The translations under genes and the position numbers were made by a program. Below, in pieces: positions 1 to 6,670 of a stretch of 8,901 nt of DNA (position 1 is its first letter; each line of letters begins with the position of its first letter). Source of the stretch: Trueperaceae bacterium (GTDB taxonomy: Bacteria; Deinococcota; Deinococci; Deinococcales; Trueperaceae). The stretch spans positions 1 to 8,901 of the forward strand of contig SLSQ01000131.1 of the NCBI GenBank assembly GCA_007130355.1. Direction: 5' to 3'. The notes beneath the pieces were generated by a model, which was not told where the DNA came from, searched no databases, and saw only the letters and a program-made list of their open reading frames with translations.

Positions 1-551
1 CCCTCGCGCCCGCCCTTGCCGGCGAAGGCGCGGACGCCCATCCGCGACAGCACGTCGCCCTTGCCGATCTGGTGCCGTACTACGCCCGCGACGTGCAGGA
101 CCAGGATGGCGATGTAGATGCGGGCGATCAGGCGGTGGCCGGATTGGGCGCCGGCCTCGTCCAGGGTGGCCGGCACGGTGCGTGCACCGCCGGACTGCAG
201 GATCGGCCCGAGGTCGTTCTGCGCGATGGTGCCGACGCCGGTCAGCGCCAGGACCAGCGGCACGAACAGCGCCAGGCGGTGCACGTTCTCGCGCAGCACC
301 CGGTTCCAGCGCGGCAGTCCGGGGGGCGGTCCGACCGGGTCGCGCCGCCGCAGGACGATCCGTACGACGGCCAGCACCGCGATCAGGAGGCCGATCGCGG
401 CGTGCACCCCGTACAGCGTGGTGCGCAAGGTGTCGGAGTCGGTGCGCGCCATGATCGATCCGAGCGGGAACATCGAGATGATGAGGAGCGCCGCGATCCA
501 GTGGAGCGCTTGTCGGCTGGCGGTGTACCGGTCGCCGGGCGTTTCGGGCAT
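1..551 (-). CDS. Cytochrome b561-family membrane protein (3' end cut by window edge)
   Basis: Prokaryotic cytochrome b561 proteins are di-heme inner-membrane electron carriers, usually of about 175-190 residues with four helices. The frame opens at the ATG at 551 and is open for 183 codons to the window edge, so only a few C-terminal residues can be missing. Family features visible: RYTASRQALHWIAALL at the start (H17-W18 in helix 1), YGVHAAIG (H50, helix 2), ENVHRL (H91), and SGHRLIARIYIAILVLHV (H139 and H153, helix 4). H17, H50, H139 and H153 fit the usual heme ligands. A GGAGG Shine-Dalgarno lies 8 bases before the ATG (559-563 on plus). It is transcribed divergently from the TauE-like gene across a 78-bp gap. 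The assignment to the family is firm; the redox partner is unknown. Confidence 0.9.
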   Translation of the reverse strand, partial: MPETPGDRYTASRQALHWIAALLIISMFPLGSIMARTDSDTLRTTLYGVHAAIGLLIAVLAVVRIVLRRRDPVGPPPGLPRWNRVLRENVHRLALFVPLVLALTGVGTIAQNDLGPILQSGGARTVPATLDEAGAQSGHRLIARIYIAILVLHVAGVVRHQIGKGDVLSRMGVRAFAGKGGRE

Positions 552-629
552 GGCCGTACCTCCGATTCTCGTGGGCGATCGTAGCGTGAAGGGCGAAGCT
601 CCTGGCGGCGGTACCGTAGCGCGTCGCCC

Positions 630-1454
630 ATGGACGCCGTGACCGAACTCCTCGCCGCGAGCCACTTCGCCGATCCGGGCGTGCTCCCGATCGCAGTGCT
701 CGCGGTGCTGCTGGTCGGCCTGTCGAAGGGCGGGCTGGGCGGCGCCTTCGGCCTGATGGGCGTCCCGATCCTGTCGCTGACGATGCCCCCGGTTCAGGCG
801 GCGGCGCTGTTCCTACCGATCCTGCTGGTGATGGACTGGGTCGGCTTGTGGACGTGGCGGGGGACGTACCACGCGCCGACGCTGCGGGCGATGCTGCCGG
901 CCGCGCTGGTCGGCATCGGCATCGGCGCGCTGACCGCCGCGGTTACGCCGGAGGCGCTGGTTCGCTTGATCGTGGGCCTGATCGCGGTCGGGTTCGCGAT
1001 CTGGTCGGTGTGGCCGCAACGGGGTCCGCAAGCGGAGCCGTCGCGGAACCCAGGCGCCGCGAAGCCCGAGGCGCGCACGCGCTCGGCATGGATCTGGGGC
1101 ACAGCGACCGGGTTCACCTCGTTCGTGGCGCACGCCGGCGGGCCGCCGTTCCAGGTCCACACCCTGCCGCTGCGGTTGGACCCGAAGGTGTACACCGGCA
1201 CCGCCGTGGTGTTCTTCGCCGTGGTGAACGCCGTGAAGGTGGTGCCGTACGCGGCTTTGGGCCAGTTCGACGCCCGGACCCTGCTGTCGGCCGCAACGAT
1301 GATTCCGGTCGCGGTGGTGGCGGTACGCCTCGGGGCCGCCGCGGTGCGGCGCATGCGCCCGCAGGTGTTCTACCCGTTCATGATCGCGATGGTGGCGTTG
1401 GTCGGGTTGCGGCTGGTGTACGACGGGTTGGTCGGGTTGTTCGGGGCCGGCTAG
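630..1454 (+). CDS. TauE/SafE (DUF81) family membrane permease
   Basis: The 274-residue hydrophobic protein has the family's internal duplication. The first half carries the glycine-rich loop GLSKGGLGGAFGLMGVP (about residues 30-46). The second half repeats it as GFTSFVAHAGGPPFQ (H168 onward). I count about eight hydrophobic stretches, and the length is typical. Family members export or import sulfite, sulfoacetate and other small organic or sulfur anions; the substrate cannot be read from this sequence. No good Shine-Dalgarno precedes the ATG at 630, but the hydrophobic N-terminus fits this start. It ends in TAG. A frameshifted small gene and an XRE gene follow on the same strand, though nothing ties their function to this permease. 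Confidence 0.9.
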   Translation: MDAVTELLAASHFADPGVLPIAVLAVLLVGLSKGGLGGAFGLMGVPILSLTMPPVQAAALFLPILLVMDWVGLWTWRGTYHAPTLRAMLPAALVGIGIGALTAAVTPEALVRLIVGLIAVGFAIWSVWPQRGPQAEPSRNPGAAKPEARTRSAWIWGTATGFTSFVAHAGGPPFQVHTLPLRLDPKVYTGTAVVFFAVVNAVKVVPYAALGQFDARTLLSAATMIPVAVVAVRLGAAAVRRMRPQVFYPFMIAMVALVGLRLVYDGLVGLFGAG

Positions 1455-1468
1455 GGCGCGGGGGCGGA

Positions 1469-1685
1469 GACGTCGACCGGCGCGACGAACGCGACGCGTC
1501 GATCGACGCGCGTGGCGACCGGATCTCGTTCTACGTCTCCAGCGCCGCGATGGTCCGGGGTGCTGGCGCTCGCCATGCTGGAACAGCCGCACTTCTGGAT
1601 CGCCAACGGCGTCTTCGCCGCCTTCGTCGCGTCCGCGCTGGTCGGCTCCGCGGTCAAGCACACGGCCTACCGCCGGGGCTTCTGA
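1469..1685 (+). pseudogene. Frameshifted small membrane protein gene upstream of an XRE regulator
   Basis: Two frames join into one plausible protein. The first part reads RRDERDASIDARGDRISFYV through SSAAMVR. The second reads LALAMLEQPHFWIANGVF, continues through a second hydrophobic stretch (AAFVASALVG) and ends HTAYRRGF at a TGA. The switch falls in a run of four G at 1557-1560; removing one G gives a continuous frame reading VRVLALAML. The product resembles the small two-helix membrane proteins (DUF2178-like) often encoded just before YozG/XRE-type regulators, and it ends 2 bases before the XRE start. No ATG, GTG or TTG is found in frame at the 5' end, so either a second lesion exists or the true start is unrecognised. 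It could be a sequencing error rather than a true pseudogene. Confidence 0.6.
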
Positions 1686-1687
1686 AC

Positions 1688-1924
1688 GTGGGTCGACCCA
1701 CCCGAGTCCAGAACGACATTCGCGCCTTGCGCTTCGCGGCGTGCGAGATGACCCAGGCCGAACTGGCGGACCGCATCGGACTGAATCGACAGACGATCAT
1801 CGCGATCGAGCAGGGCCGCTACTCGCCGTCGCTCGAGGTGGCGTTCAGGATCGCCCACGTGTTCGGATTGCCGCTCGAACGCGTCTTCCGCTCCCCGGAC
1901 GGCCGGAACCAGGAGGAGACGTGA
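1688..1924 (+). CDS. XRE-family helix-turn-helix transcriptional regulator (small, YozG-like)
   Basis: A 78-residue protein made almost entirely of one XRE/Cro DNA-binding domain. It reads VQNDIRALR, then MTQAELADRIGLNRQTIIAIEQGRYSPS (residues 21-48, with the recognition helix around 33-43), then LEVAFRIAHVFGLPLERVF. The start is taken as GTG 1688, because the conserved N-terminus (GRPTRVQNDIR) begins there and upstream codons in this frame belong to other genes. It overlaps the next gene by 4 bp (GTGA), so the two are translationally coupled. Small regulators of this type usually form an operon with a short membrane protein, matching the broken gene immediately upstream. Target genes are unknown. 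Confidence 0.9.
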   Translation: MGRPTRVQNDIRALRFAACEMTQAELADRIGLNRQTIIAIEQGRYSPSLEVAFRIAHVFGLPLERVFRSPDGRNQEET

Positions 1925-2637
1925 ACGACGTCGTGTTGCTGCTCGGCGGAACCGGCCGTACCGGCACCCGCGTGATGGAGGAGTTGCTGAACCGCGGCGT
2001 ATCGGTCCGCGCGATCGTCCGCTCGGAGAGTCGCGTTCGCGCAGATCTCGCTAGCCACCCTGGGCTCGACCTGGTGCAGGCCGACATCGCTTCCCTAGCG
2101 GACGACGAACTTCGCCGTCAGCTGGCCGACTGCACGGCGGTCGTCTCGTGCCTGGGGCACACCTTGACCCTGCGCGGCATCTTCGGGCCGCCACGCGACC
2201 TGGTGGCAGACACGGTCGCACGCGTCCGTCGCGCGGCCGAACGGGTGCGCCCAGAGGTCCCGATCCGCTTCGTGGTGATGACCTCGGTATCGGTGAACCG
2301 GCCAGGACGGGCCGACGTCCGACGCGGCGCGGGGGAGCGGTTTTACCTCTGGCTGGTCCGCGGATTGGCGCCCCCTGCGAGCGACAACCAGCGCGCCGCC
2401 GACGTCCTCGCCGGTAGCGAACCTCCGGCCCTCGAGTGGGTGGTGGTACGGCCGGACGCGCTGGTGGACGATGACCGAAGCGACTATCGACTCCACCAGG
2501 AGATAGTCGACAGCCTCTTCCGCCCGGACACCTCCCACTTCGCCGATATCGCCCACTTCTTCGCCGACCTCGTCACCGACGAGGAGGTCTGGCGACGTTG
2601 GCGGGGGAGGATGCCGGTGATCTCCAGCGTCCGCTGA
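1921..2637 (+). CDS. NAD(P)-binding Rossmann protein (NmrA/atypical SDR-like)
   Basis: The 238-residue protein begins with a beta strand and a dinucleotide-binding loop GGTGRTG (residues 9-15). It then has the usual alternating elements: VRAIVRSESR (strand 2, where the basic residues favour NADP), DLVQADIAS, CTAVVSCLGH, FVVMTSVSVNRPG (M120 region, the end of strand 5), and WVVVRPDAL near residue 175. This is the layout of NAD(P)H-binding proteins (Pfam NAD_binding_10/NmrA) and atypical SDRs. I see no classical YxxxK catalytic pair in the expected place, so a redox-sensing or non-classical role is possible. The GTG start at 1921 overlaps the XRE stop and has AGGAGG about 5 bases upstream. Confidence 0.85.
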   Translation: MNDVVLLLGGTGRTGTRVMEELLNRGVSVRAIVRSESRVRADLASHPGLDLVQADIASLADDELRRQLADCTAVVSCLGHTLTLRGIFGPPRDLVADTVARVRRAAERVRPEVPIRFVVMTSVSVNRPGRADVRRGAGERFYLWLVRGLAPPASDNQRAADVLAGSEPPALEWVVVRPDALVDDDRSDYRLHQEIVDSLFRPDTSHFADIAHFFADLVTDEEVWRRWRGRMPVISSVR

Positions 2638-2692
2638 GTCCGTGCCCCCCTCGAGTCGGTCACGACCGTACGTCTCAGAACGATGTGCGTCG

Positions 2693-2820
2693 TCGAGCAC
2701 CCCGGCATCGCGCCGCTACCGCCGTAAACGGGGAAAGGCTCGGTGCCGTCGTCGATCTGACGACGCTAGCACCGGCCCTTACCAAGGAGGTGCACCGTAT
2801 CTTCGATGACCTCGCCGACC
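2693..2820 (-). pseudogene. Relic of a vapB antitoxin gene
   Basis: On the minus strand this stretch reads VGEVIED at its start and, after an in-frame TAG, EPFPVYGGSGAMPG. The intact VapB gene at 4996-5250 has VGEVIEE and EPLPVYGGSGVMPG in the same order. At the DNA level 2703-2732 matches 5071-5100 at 26 of 30 bases, and 2800-2820 matches 5156-5176 at 20 of 21. The distance between the two blocks is 12 bp longer here, equal to four codons. The N-terminal ribbon-helix-helix part and the C-terminal tail are missing, and no vapC is attached. Homology stops just before the DUF429 gene start, suggesting a junction near 2820-2850. Confidence 0.8.
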
Positions 2821-2852
2821 CTGCGACGCCACGCCTCACGCTACGGTCGAGT

Positions 2853-3596
2853 GTGTTCACCGCCATCGTCGGCATCGATTGCGCGACCGACCCCCGGAAG
2901 GTCGGCATGGCCCGGGCCCGCCGAGAGTTCGGTCGGTGGCGCCTCGTCGACATCGCACGCGGAACGACCCAGGACACGCCCGCCGCACGAATCGCCCGCT
3001 GGGCCGGCGAGGACAGTTCGACCCTCCTCGCGCTCGACGCACCGCTGGGATGGCCAGCGCGGCTGTCACAAGACCTCACGCGCCACGAGGCCGGCGCCTT
3101 CATCGACACGCCCGCGAACGATCTGTTTCGCCGTGCTACGGACCGCCACGTGCAGGACACCTACGGGAAGCGACCACTTGACGTCGGCGCGGACCGGATC
3201 GCACGAACGGCGCACGCTGCGCTCCTACTCCTGCACCAGCTGCGGCGAGCGACGGGCAAGGACATCCCTGTAGCGTGGGAACCGCACGCACCTGCACGCC
3301 TCGCGGCCATCGAGGTCTATCCCGCCGTGACGGCCAAGGTGCACATCGACCGTAGCGGTGAAACGCCAACCAGCGACCGACGTGTCGACGCCATGACGGT
3401 CATCCAGCGCACCCTCCGTGGCGTCACCGCCCACGACCTCGCGGCCGCCTCCCAGGACGAGCTCGACGCAGCGCTCTGCATCGTCGCCGGAATCGACTTC
3501 CTGTCGGGTCGGGCATCACCTCCGGTGGATCCGGAACTCGCCAGGCAAGAGGGTTGGATTTGGGCGCGCGGGGTGGACGGCGGCGACCCGGAGTAA
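2853..3596 (+). CDS. DUF429 family protein (predicted RNase H-fold nuclease)
   Basis: With the start at GTG 2853 the protein has 247 residues. It shows the DUF429 landmarks in order: AIVGIDCATDPRKVGMA (D9, first acidic residue and substrate strand), LLALDAPLGWP (D62), FRRATDR (residues 92-98), IEVYPAVT (E154), and DELDAALCIVAGIDF (D202 to D206). These acidic residues are those expected to form the RNase H-like metal site. DUF429 is described as a predicted nuclease family of unknown role. The frame is open much further upstream (to 2598), but that part overlaps the vapB relic and lacks family similarity. A GTG at 2790 and an AAGGAGG at 2784 are the alternative start signals. It is not in an obvious operon. 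Confidence 0.85.
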   Translation: MFTAIVGIDCATDPRKVGMARARREFGRWRLVDIARGTTQDTPAARIARWAGEDSSTLLALDAPLGWPARLSQDLTRHEAGAFIDTPANDLFRRATDRHVQDTYGKRPLDVGADRIARTAHAALLLLHQLRRATGKDIPVAWEPHAPARLAAIEVYPAVTAKVHIDRSGETPTSDRRVDAMTVIQRTLRGVTAHDLAAASQDELDAALCIVAGIDFLSGRASPPVDPELARQEGWIWARGVDGGDPE

Positions 3597-3610
3597 TCGC
3601 CTTCGCTGGA

Positions 3611-3640
3611 GGCGACCGCGTCTTTCCGGAACCGGTCGCC
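3611..3640 (+). terminator. Stem-loop after the DUF429 gene, possible terminator
   Basis: GGCGACCG (3611-3618) pairs perfectly with CGGTCGCC (3633-3640) around a 14-base loop that contains a smaller palindrome (TTCCGGAA). It lies 15 bases past the TAA stop. There is no T-run, so factor-independent termination is uncertain. The remaining sequence up to 3867 holds no recognisable gene on either strand. Confidence 0.4.
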
Positions 3641-3867
3641 GACGTCCCGACGGGCCAGGCCGCGCACGCCGTCCATCGGCGCGAACGCGCGTCGACCCGC
3701 ACCGTGCGTCGCTCTCCGTCGCATCGGCCTGGGACCGTGGAGGTCGACGCTCCTCGTGGGCCCCGTCGCCGGGCGCCCCACCGCTCCCGGCAGGTAGGAC
3801 TCGACCTTCGCTCGGCGACGATCTCCGAACCGCTCACGGGATGGCGTCGCTCGAAGGGAGGTCGTCC

Positions 3868-4380
3868 ATGTTACGACCCGTACGGACCGCCCCGCCGCTC
3901 GTCTTGATCCTTCTCGCGCTCGCCCTCGCCGGCTGCGCGACGGTGTTCTCCGGTGGATCGTCCACGCTGGAAGCGACGTCGACCCCGAGCGGTGCGGACG
4001 TGACCGCCGTCGGCATCGCGAACGGCGAACGCCTGACCGGCACCACGCCGACCTCGTTCACGCTGGCCAAGTCGTCCGACTACGAACTCACCTTCGAACT
4101 CGACGGCTTCCGTTCGGAGACGATCGTCGTCCGGCGCACCGTGAACGGCTGGTTCTTCGGGAACTTCCTACTGGGCGTGATCCCGATGGTGATCGACGCC
4201 GCGACCGCGAACATGTGGAGCCACACGCTTCAGGTCGCGTCCGTGGAGTTCCAGGACGCGGCGCAGAACCCCGACGGTTCCCGAACCGCATACGTTCTGG
4301 TGCGCACGGTCTCTGGTCCGGACGATCCCCCGCCCGAGAGCGCCCGCGTTCCGATCCGCCTCTACCCCACGGGCGGCTGA
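3868..4380 (+). CDS. Outer-membrane type lipoprotein with PEGA-like domain
   Basis: The 170-residue protein starts with a basic N-terminus and a hydrophobic helix ending in the lipobox LAGC (C23 is the lipidated cysteine after cleavage by signal peptidase II). Residues about 31-75 (STLEATSTPSGADVTA, then GTTPTSFTLAKSSDYELTF, then DGFRSETIVV) match the PEGA pattern, a small beta-rich surface or peptidoglycan-associated domain. GNFLLGVIPMVIDAATANMW (about residues 97-116) is the glycine- and Asp-containing segment common in this lipoprotein group. The residue after the Cys is Ala, which favours sorting to the outer membrane. AGGGAGG (3855-3861) precedes the ATG by 6 bases. It has no operon partner; function is unknown beyond a cell-envelope role. 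Confidence 0.85.
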   Translation: MLRPVRTAPPLVLILLALALAGCATVFSGGSSTLEATSTPSGADVTAVGIANGERLTGTTPTSFTLAKSSDYELTFELDGFRSETIVVRRTVNGWFFGNFLLGVIPMVIDAATANMWSHTLQVASVEFQDAAQNPDGSRTAYVLVRTVSGPDDPPPESARVPIRLYPTGG

Positions 4381-4400
4381 TCGGGCCGTCCGCATCGGCC
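4371..4400 (+). terminator. GC-rich stem-loops at the lipoprotein stop codon, possible terminator
   Basis: Two alternative hairpins overlap: GGGCGGC (4371-4377) with GCCGTCC (4385-4391, one G-U pair), or GGCCG (4384-4388) with CGGCC (4396-4400). No T-tract follows. The 150 bases from here to the vapC remnant contain no recognisable gene. Confidence 0.3.
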
Positions 4401-4550
4401 GAGCGGCAGCGTCGGTACGGTGCCCGGCCGCAGGCACGGAGTTCGCGCCGGGGCCAGAGCGTCGCTCGCCCAGCCCTGCACCGATCGCCCCACACGAACC
4501 GCGGGATCCGCGACGTGGTGGCGGGGGGCGATGCCTGAACGTACGAGCGT

Positions 4551-5000
4551 TCACCGATCCGTGGCGGCGGCCCGAAACGTGTCGTCGAACGGGTGTCGCC
4601 AGCGGAGCCCCTCGAAGCGAGCGAAGCCGCGGTCCGCCGTGATCATCACCGCGGACCGCTCGATCGCCAGCGCTGCCAGCTACGCGTCTGGGATGAGGTT
4701 GCCTCTCGCGCCTACGGTCCGGGACAGGTCAGCGAAGAGCTTCCAATGCCGAGGCCCAGGGCCGATCTCGCCGTGATTCGGCGCCCTGCGAAGCACGTCG
4801 GCTAATGCGAGCGCTTGCGGAACCGGAGTGGGCTCGCGAACCACCTTCGGATGCGTGACGATCCGCAGGAAGCCCGACAGGCTCAGGGTTGGAGTCCCGA
4901 GCGGCTCGTCGCTGTACCGCGCGGTGTCCAGCCAGGCCAGGTAGCGTTCGTACTCGGGCGATTCGCGGCGATGCGCATAGGGGAGAACATCGACGTCAAC
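4551..5000 (-). pseudogene. vapC: vapC PIN-domain toxin gene interrupted by an in-frame amber codon
   Basis: VapC toxins are PIN-domain endoribonucleases neutralised by VapB. The frame from 5000 down reads VDVDVLPYAHRRESPEYERY, then LSLSGFLRIVTHPKVV, then GPRHWKLF, then ARGNLIPDA, then TAG at 4680-4682 (codon 107). It resumes in the same frame as LAALAIERSAVMITADRGFA and RFEGLRWRHPF, ending at TGA 4551-4553. This is a full-length TIGR00028-type PIN protein (about 149 residues) whose DAxLAALA motif carries TAG where family members have His or Tyr. Truncation removes the conserved C-terminal Asp of TADRGF. There is also no ATG, GTG or TTG near the expected N-terminus (V at 5000); the nearest in-frame start is the ATG at 5057 inside vapB. 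Toxin activity is therefore very likely lost. Confidence 0.85.
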
Positions 5001-5250
5001 GCAGCGCCTCGACCGACTCGTCCGCGTCCATGATGTCGCGAAGAGCGGCCAGGTCACCGAGGTCGACGCCCGGCATCACGCCGCTGCCTCCGTACACGGG
5101 CAGGGGCTCGACGATGGCGTCGGCCTCACGACGCTGGCGACGCAGGCGCAACGCTTCTTCGATCACCTCGCCGACCGTCCGGCCCTCGAGCGCCGCTTGC
5201 GCCTTGACCTCGCGATAGAGCTCGTCGTCGATCCGAATCGTCGTTCGCAT
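4996..5250 (-). CDS. vapB: VapB-type ribbon-helix-helix antitoxin
   Basis: The 84-residue protein begins MRTTIRIDDELYREVKAQAA, the classical RHH beta strand and first helix, followed by LEGRTVGEVIEEALRL (second helix, residues about 22-37). The tail EPLPVYGGSGVMPGVDLGDL and then DIMDADESVE is the toxin-binding segment found in VapB partners of TIGR00028 VapC proteins. The start at ATG 5250 is preferred over the ATG at 5271 because family proteins begin exactly with M-R-T-T-I. Its stop overlaps the expected beginning of vapC. The gene is intact although its toxin is broken, so it may act as a solitary antitoxin or repressor. A palindrome lies 38 bp upstream. Confidence 0.9.
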   Translation of the reverse strand: MRTTIRIDDELYREVKAQAALEGRTVGEVIEEALRLRRQRREADAIVEPLPVYGGSGVMPGVDLGDLAALRDIMDADESVEALR

Positions 5251-5287
5251 GTCGGAAACGTAGCACCACACGCCGCCACCGAGATGT

Positions 5288-5300
5288 CGACACGGTGTCG
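5288..5300. promoter_or_regulatory. Palindrome upstream of vapB, candidate VapB operator
   Basis: CGACAC-G-GTGTCG is a perfect 6+1+6 inverted repeat centred about 45 bp before the vapB ATG at 5250. Position and symmetry fit an RHH antitoxin operator. I could not identify convincing -10 and -35 boxes nearby. Confidence 0.5.
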
Positions 5301-5307
5301 GGGAGCG

Positions 5308-5809
5308 CTACGCCAAGCCGGTCGCGGTCCCCGGCTCCTCGGCCCCCTCGCCACCGGTCGCCGGACATCGCACGCGCACGGGTCCGCCCATCGCCTGGAC
5401 CGTCGCGTCGGTCCGGCGCACACGGGTCGTGACGCGCCGCGCGTCGGCTCCTTCGAGGTAGATGGGCGCGTCGAGCGACGGAACGGCACCCCGCGGCGAG
5501 AGGCAGAACTCGTCTCCCTCCTGCCCCATCAGCCTCGGCGTGCACGACCATGCCGAGGGCAAAGTACGTCTCCAGGAGCGCCTGGCGCGCGTCGTCGCTA
5601 GGGTCGCGGTGCTCGACGAACTCGAGGTGCTCGAGCGCGTCGGCCGGCGCGCCGGCGTCCATGAGGGCGGCGCCCTGACCGAAGCGCACGTCCGGGTCGA
5701 TGGCGTACTTCCGGGCGAGCGCCCCGAGGCGCCCGAGGCCGGCGTCGAGGTCGTGCTAGACGAGCGTCATGGCGGCGTGCAGTTTGGCGGGCGGGCAGAG
5801 GCACGGCAT
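5308..5809 (-). pseudogene. Decayed TPR-like gene with an amber codon and a frameshift
   Basis: From the ATG at 5809 the frame reads MPCLCPPAKLHAAMTLV, a TAG at 5756-5758, HDLDAGLGRLGALARKYAID, then RFGQGAALMDAGAPADALEH, EFVEHRDPSDDARQ and ETYFALGMVVHAEAD. The middle has tetratricopeptide-like helices (AL..AG.P.DAL..LE). At 5524-5527 (CCCC on plus) the frame must shift by one base, after which it reads GQEGDEFCLSPRGAVPSLDA and PIYLEGADARRVTTRVRRTD to a TAG at 5308-5310. Removing one base restores a 166-codon gene of coherent composition. No upstream Shine-Dalgarno is seen, and the 5' end may be truncated against hicB. I do not recognise the family beyond a weak TPR character. Confidence 0.5.
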
Positions 5810-5861
5810 GTACGGAGGGTAGCCGAACGGTCCGGGTGCAGAACCTCGGACCCTCGAGACC

Positions 5862-6221
5862 TCAACGAGTCGATCGCTCGTCGATCTCCCCGCTCAGGTA
5901 GACATCCAGCGCCTCGTTCACCACCTGGTTCAGCGTCTTGTCGTGCGTCACCGCGTACACCGATGCTCGCCGATGCCGCTCCTGGCCCGTGCGAACGTTG
6001 AATGTTCCCTTGAACGGCTTCTCGGGCGCCCGTCCGAGCTCTCGGCAGGTTTCGAGGTAGTCGTCGACCGCCTCGACGAACGCGCTCTCGAGCGACGCGA
6101 CGTCGGTTCCCTCGAACGTGATCAGGCTGCGAATGTACTCGACCTTGCCGTAGAAGACGTGATCCTCGGAACTGTACCGAACCGACCCCAAGTACCCCTC
6201 GTGCTCCATCATGTCCTTCAT
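5862..6221 (-). CDS. hicB: HicB antitoxin
   Basis: A 119-residue protein of classical HicB layout. The N-terminal part (GYLGSVRYSSEDHVFYGKVE, TDVASLESAFVEAVDDYLET) is the degenerate RNase H-like fold that blocks HicA. The C-terminal part (KGTFNVRTGQERHRRASVYA, then TLNQVVNEALDVYL, residues about 70-110) is a ribbon-helix-helix DNA-binding domain for autoregulation. The ATG at 6221 overlaps the hicA stop in an ATGA junction, so the two are translationally coupled. Order (toxin first) is the usual one for hicAB. Nothing in the sequence suggests damage. Confidence 0.93.
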   Translation of the reverse strand: MKDMMEHEGYLGSVRYSSEDHVFYGKVEYIRSLITFEGTDVASLESAFVEAVDDYLETCRELGRAPEKPFKGTFNVRTGQERHRRASVYAVTHDKTLNQVVNEALDVYLSGEIDERSTR

Positions 6222-6472
6222 ATCAGCCCCTCCCGCGACAGCGCCTCGAGCACGAGCTCGACCTGGTAAGCCTTCGGTTCGTTCCCGGGATGCGGCTGGT
6301 GACGACTGATCATCGCACCGGTCTCGTGAACGAACCGCCTCCTCGACCCGCCGGTCCTGCCTCGCCTCGTTTCGGAATAGCCGAGGCCCTGGAGAAGCGT
6401 CGCCAACTCGTGCCAACTGAAGTCGCGCGGCCTTCGCTTCAGCTTCTCGATCAGCTCGTCTCTTCGGCTCAT
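6218..6472 (-). CDS. hicA: HicA toxin (mRNA interferase)
   Basis: The 84-residue protein reads MSRRDELIEKLKRRPRDFSW, HELATLLQGLGYSET, GGSRRRFVHETG, ISRHQPHPGNEPKAYQV and EALSREGL. This is the double-stranded RNA-binding-like HicA fold. The common GSH catalytic motif is GSR here, as in the HicA subgroup that carries a downstream H-x-PHP segment, so H residues in RHQPHP may serve instead; this is inference from family patterns. An ATG at 6472 is chosen because the fold starts there; AAGAG lies about 8 bases upstream. A good promoter is found 49-77 bp upstream. HicA degrades mRNA in the cytoplasm when not bound by HicB. Confidence 0.92.
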   Translation of the reverse strand: MSRRDELIEKLKRRPRDFSWHELATLLQGLGYSETRRGRTGGSRRRFVHETGAMISRHQPHPGNEPKAYQVELVLEALSREGLI

Positions 6473-6516
6473 GGCTAGCTCTTCGTGGAGTGCGCAGCCA
6501 CGGTCTCCGTTTTGCA

Positions 6517-6549
6517 ACTAAGAATAGTCGCGCATACGGGCCGCGTCAA
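6517..6549 (-). promoter_or_regulatory. hicAB promoter with overlapping short palindrome
   Basis: On the minus strand TTGACG (-35, 6549-6544) is followed after exactly 17 bases by TATTCT (-10, 6526-6521). The inverted repeat ACTA-AGAA-TAGT (6517-6528 on plus) covers the -10 box and is a likely HicB operator. The site is an AT-rich island in GC-rich DNA and would give a leader of about 40 bases before hicA. Confidence 0.7.
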
Positions 6550-6628
6550 GGACGGATGCGACCAGGCCGCCAGTGGACGAGCGGGGGCGGGGAACGCGTG
6601 CGTATCGCGCGCCGTCACGGGTCAACGC

Positions 6629-6670
6629 GCGCTTCTCGTGCCCAACAGCCGACACTCATGCCACCTATCG
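6629..6670. repeat. 42-bp intergenic repeat, copy 1
   Basis: Aligns without gaps to 8651-8692 at 34 of 42 positions. The shared core is CGTGCCCAAC. Copy 1 lies about 160 bp upstream of hicA and overlaps the stop of the antitoxin-like relic. Confidence 0.7.

Noticed and set aside
848..1924. A long plus-strand frame of 358 codons covering the permease and the XRE gene.
   Set aside because: Its first part is an out-of-frame shadow of the TauE-like gene, rich in Arg/Gly/Ala; only the last 78 codons are the real XRE gene, with part of the frameshifted small gene just before.
3554..3907. Plus- and minus-strand frames in the DUF429-lipoprotein gap.
   Set aside because: Arginine-rich frames without motif, ribosome site or similarity; the real lipoprotein start at 3868 has a strong Shine-Dalgarno.
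4418..4437. Inverted repeat GTGCC/GGCAC downstream of the lipoprotein gene as a terminator.
   Set aside because: Only five base pairs with no T-run; in DNA this GC-rich such pairs are expected by chance.
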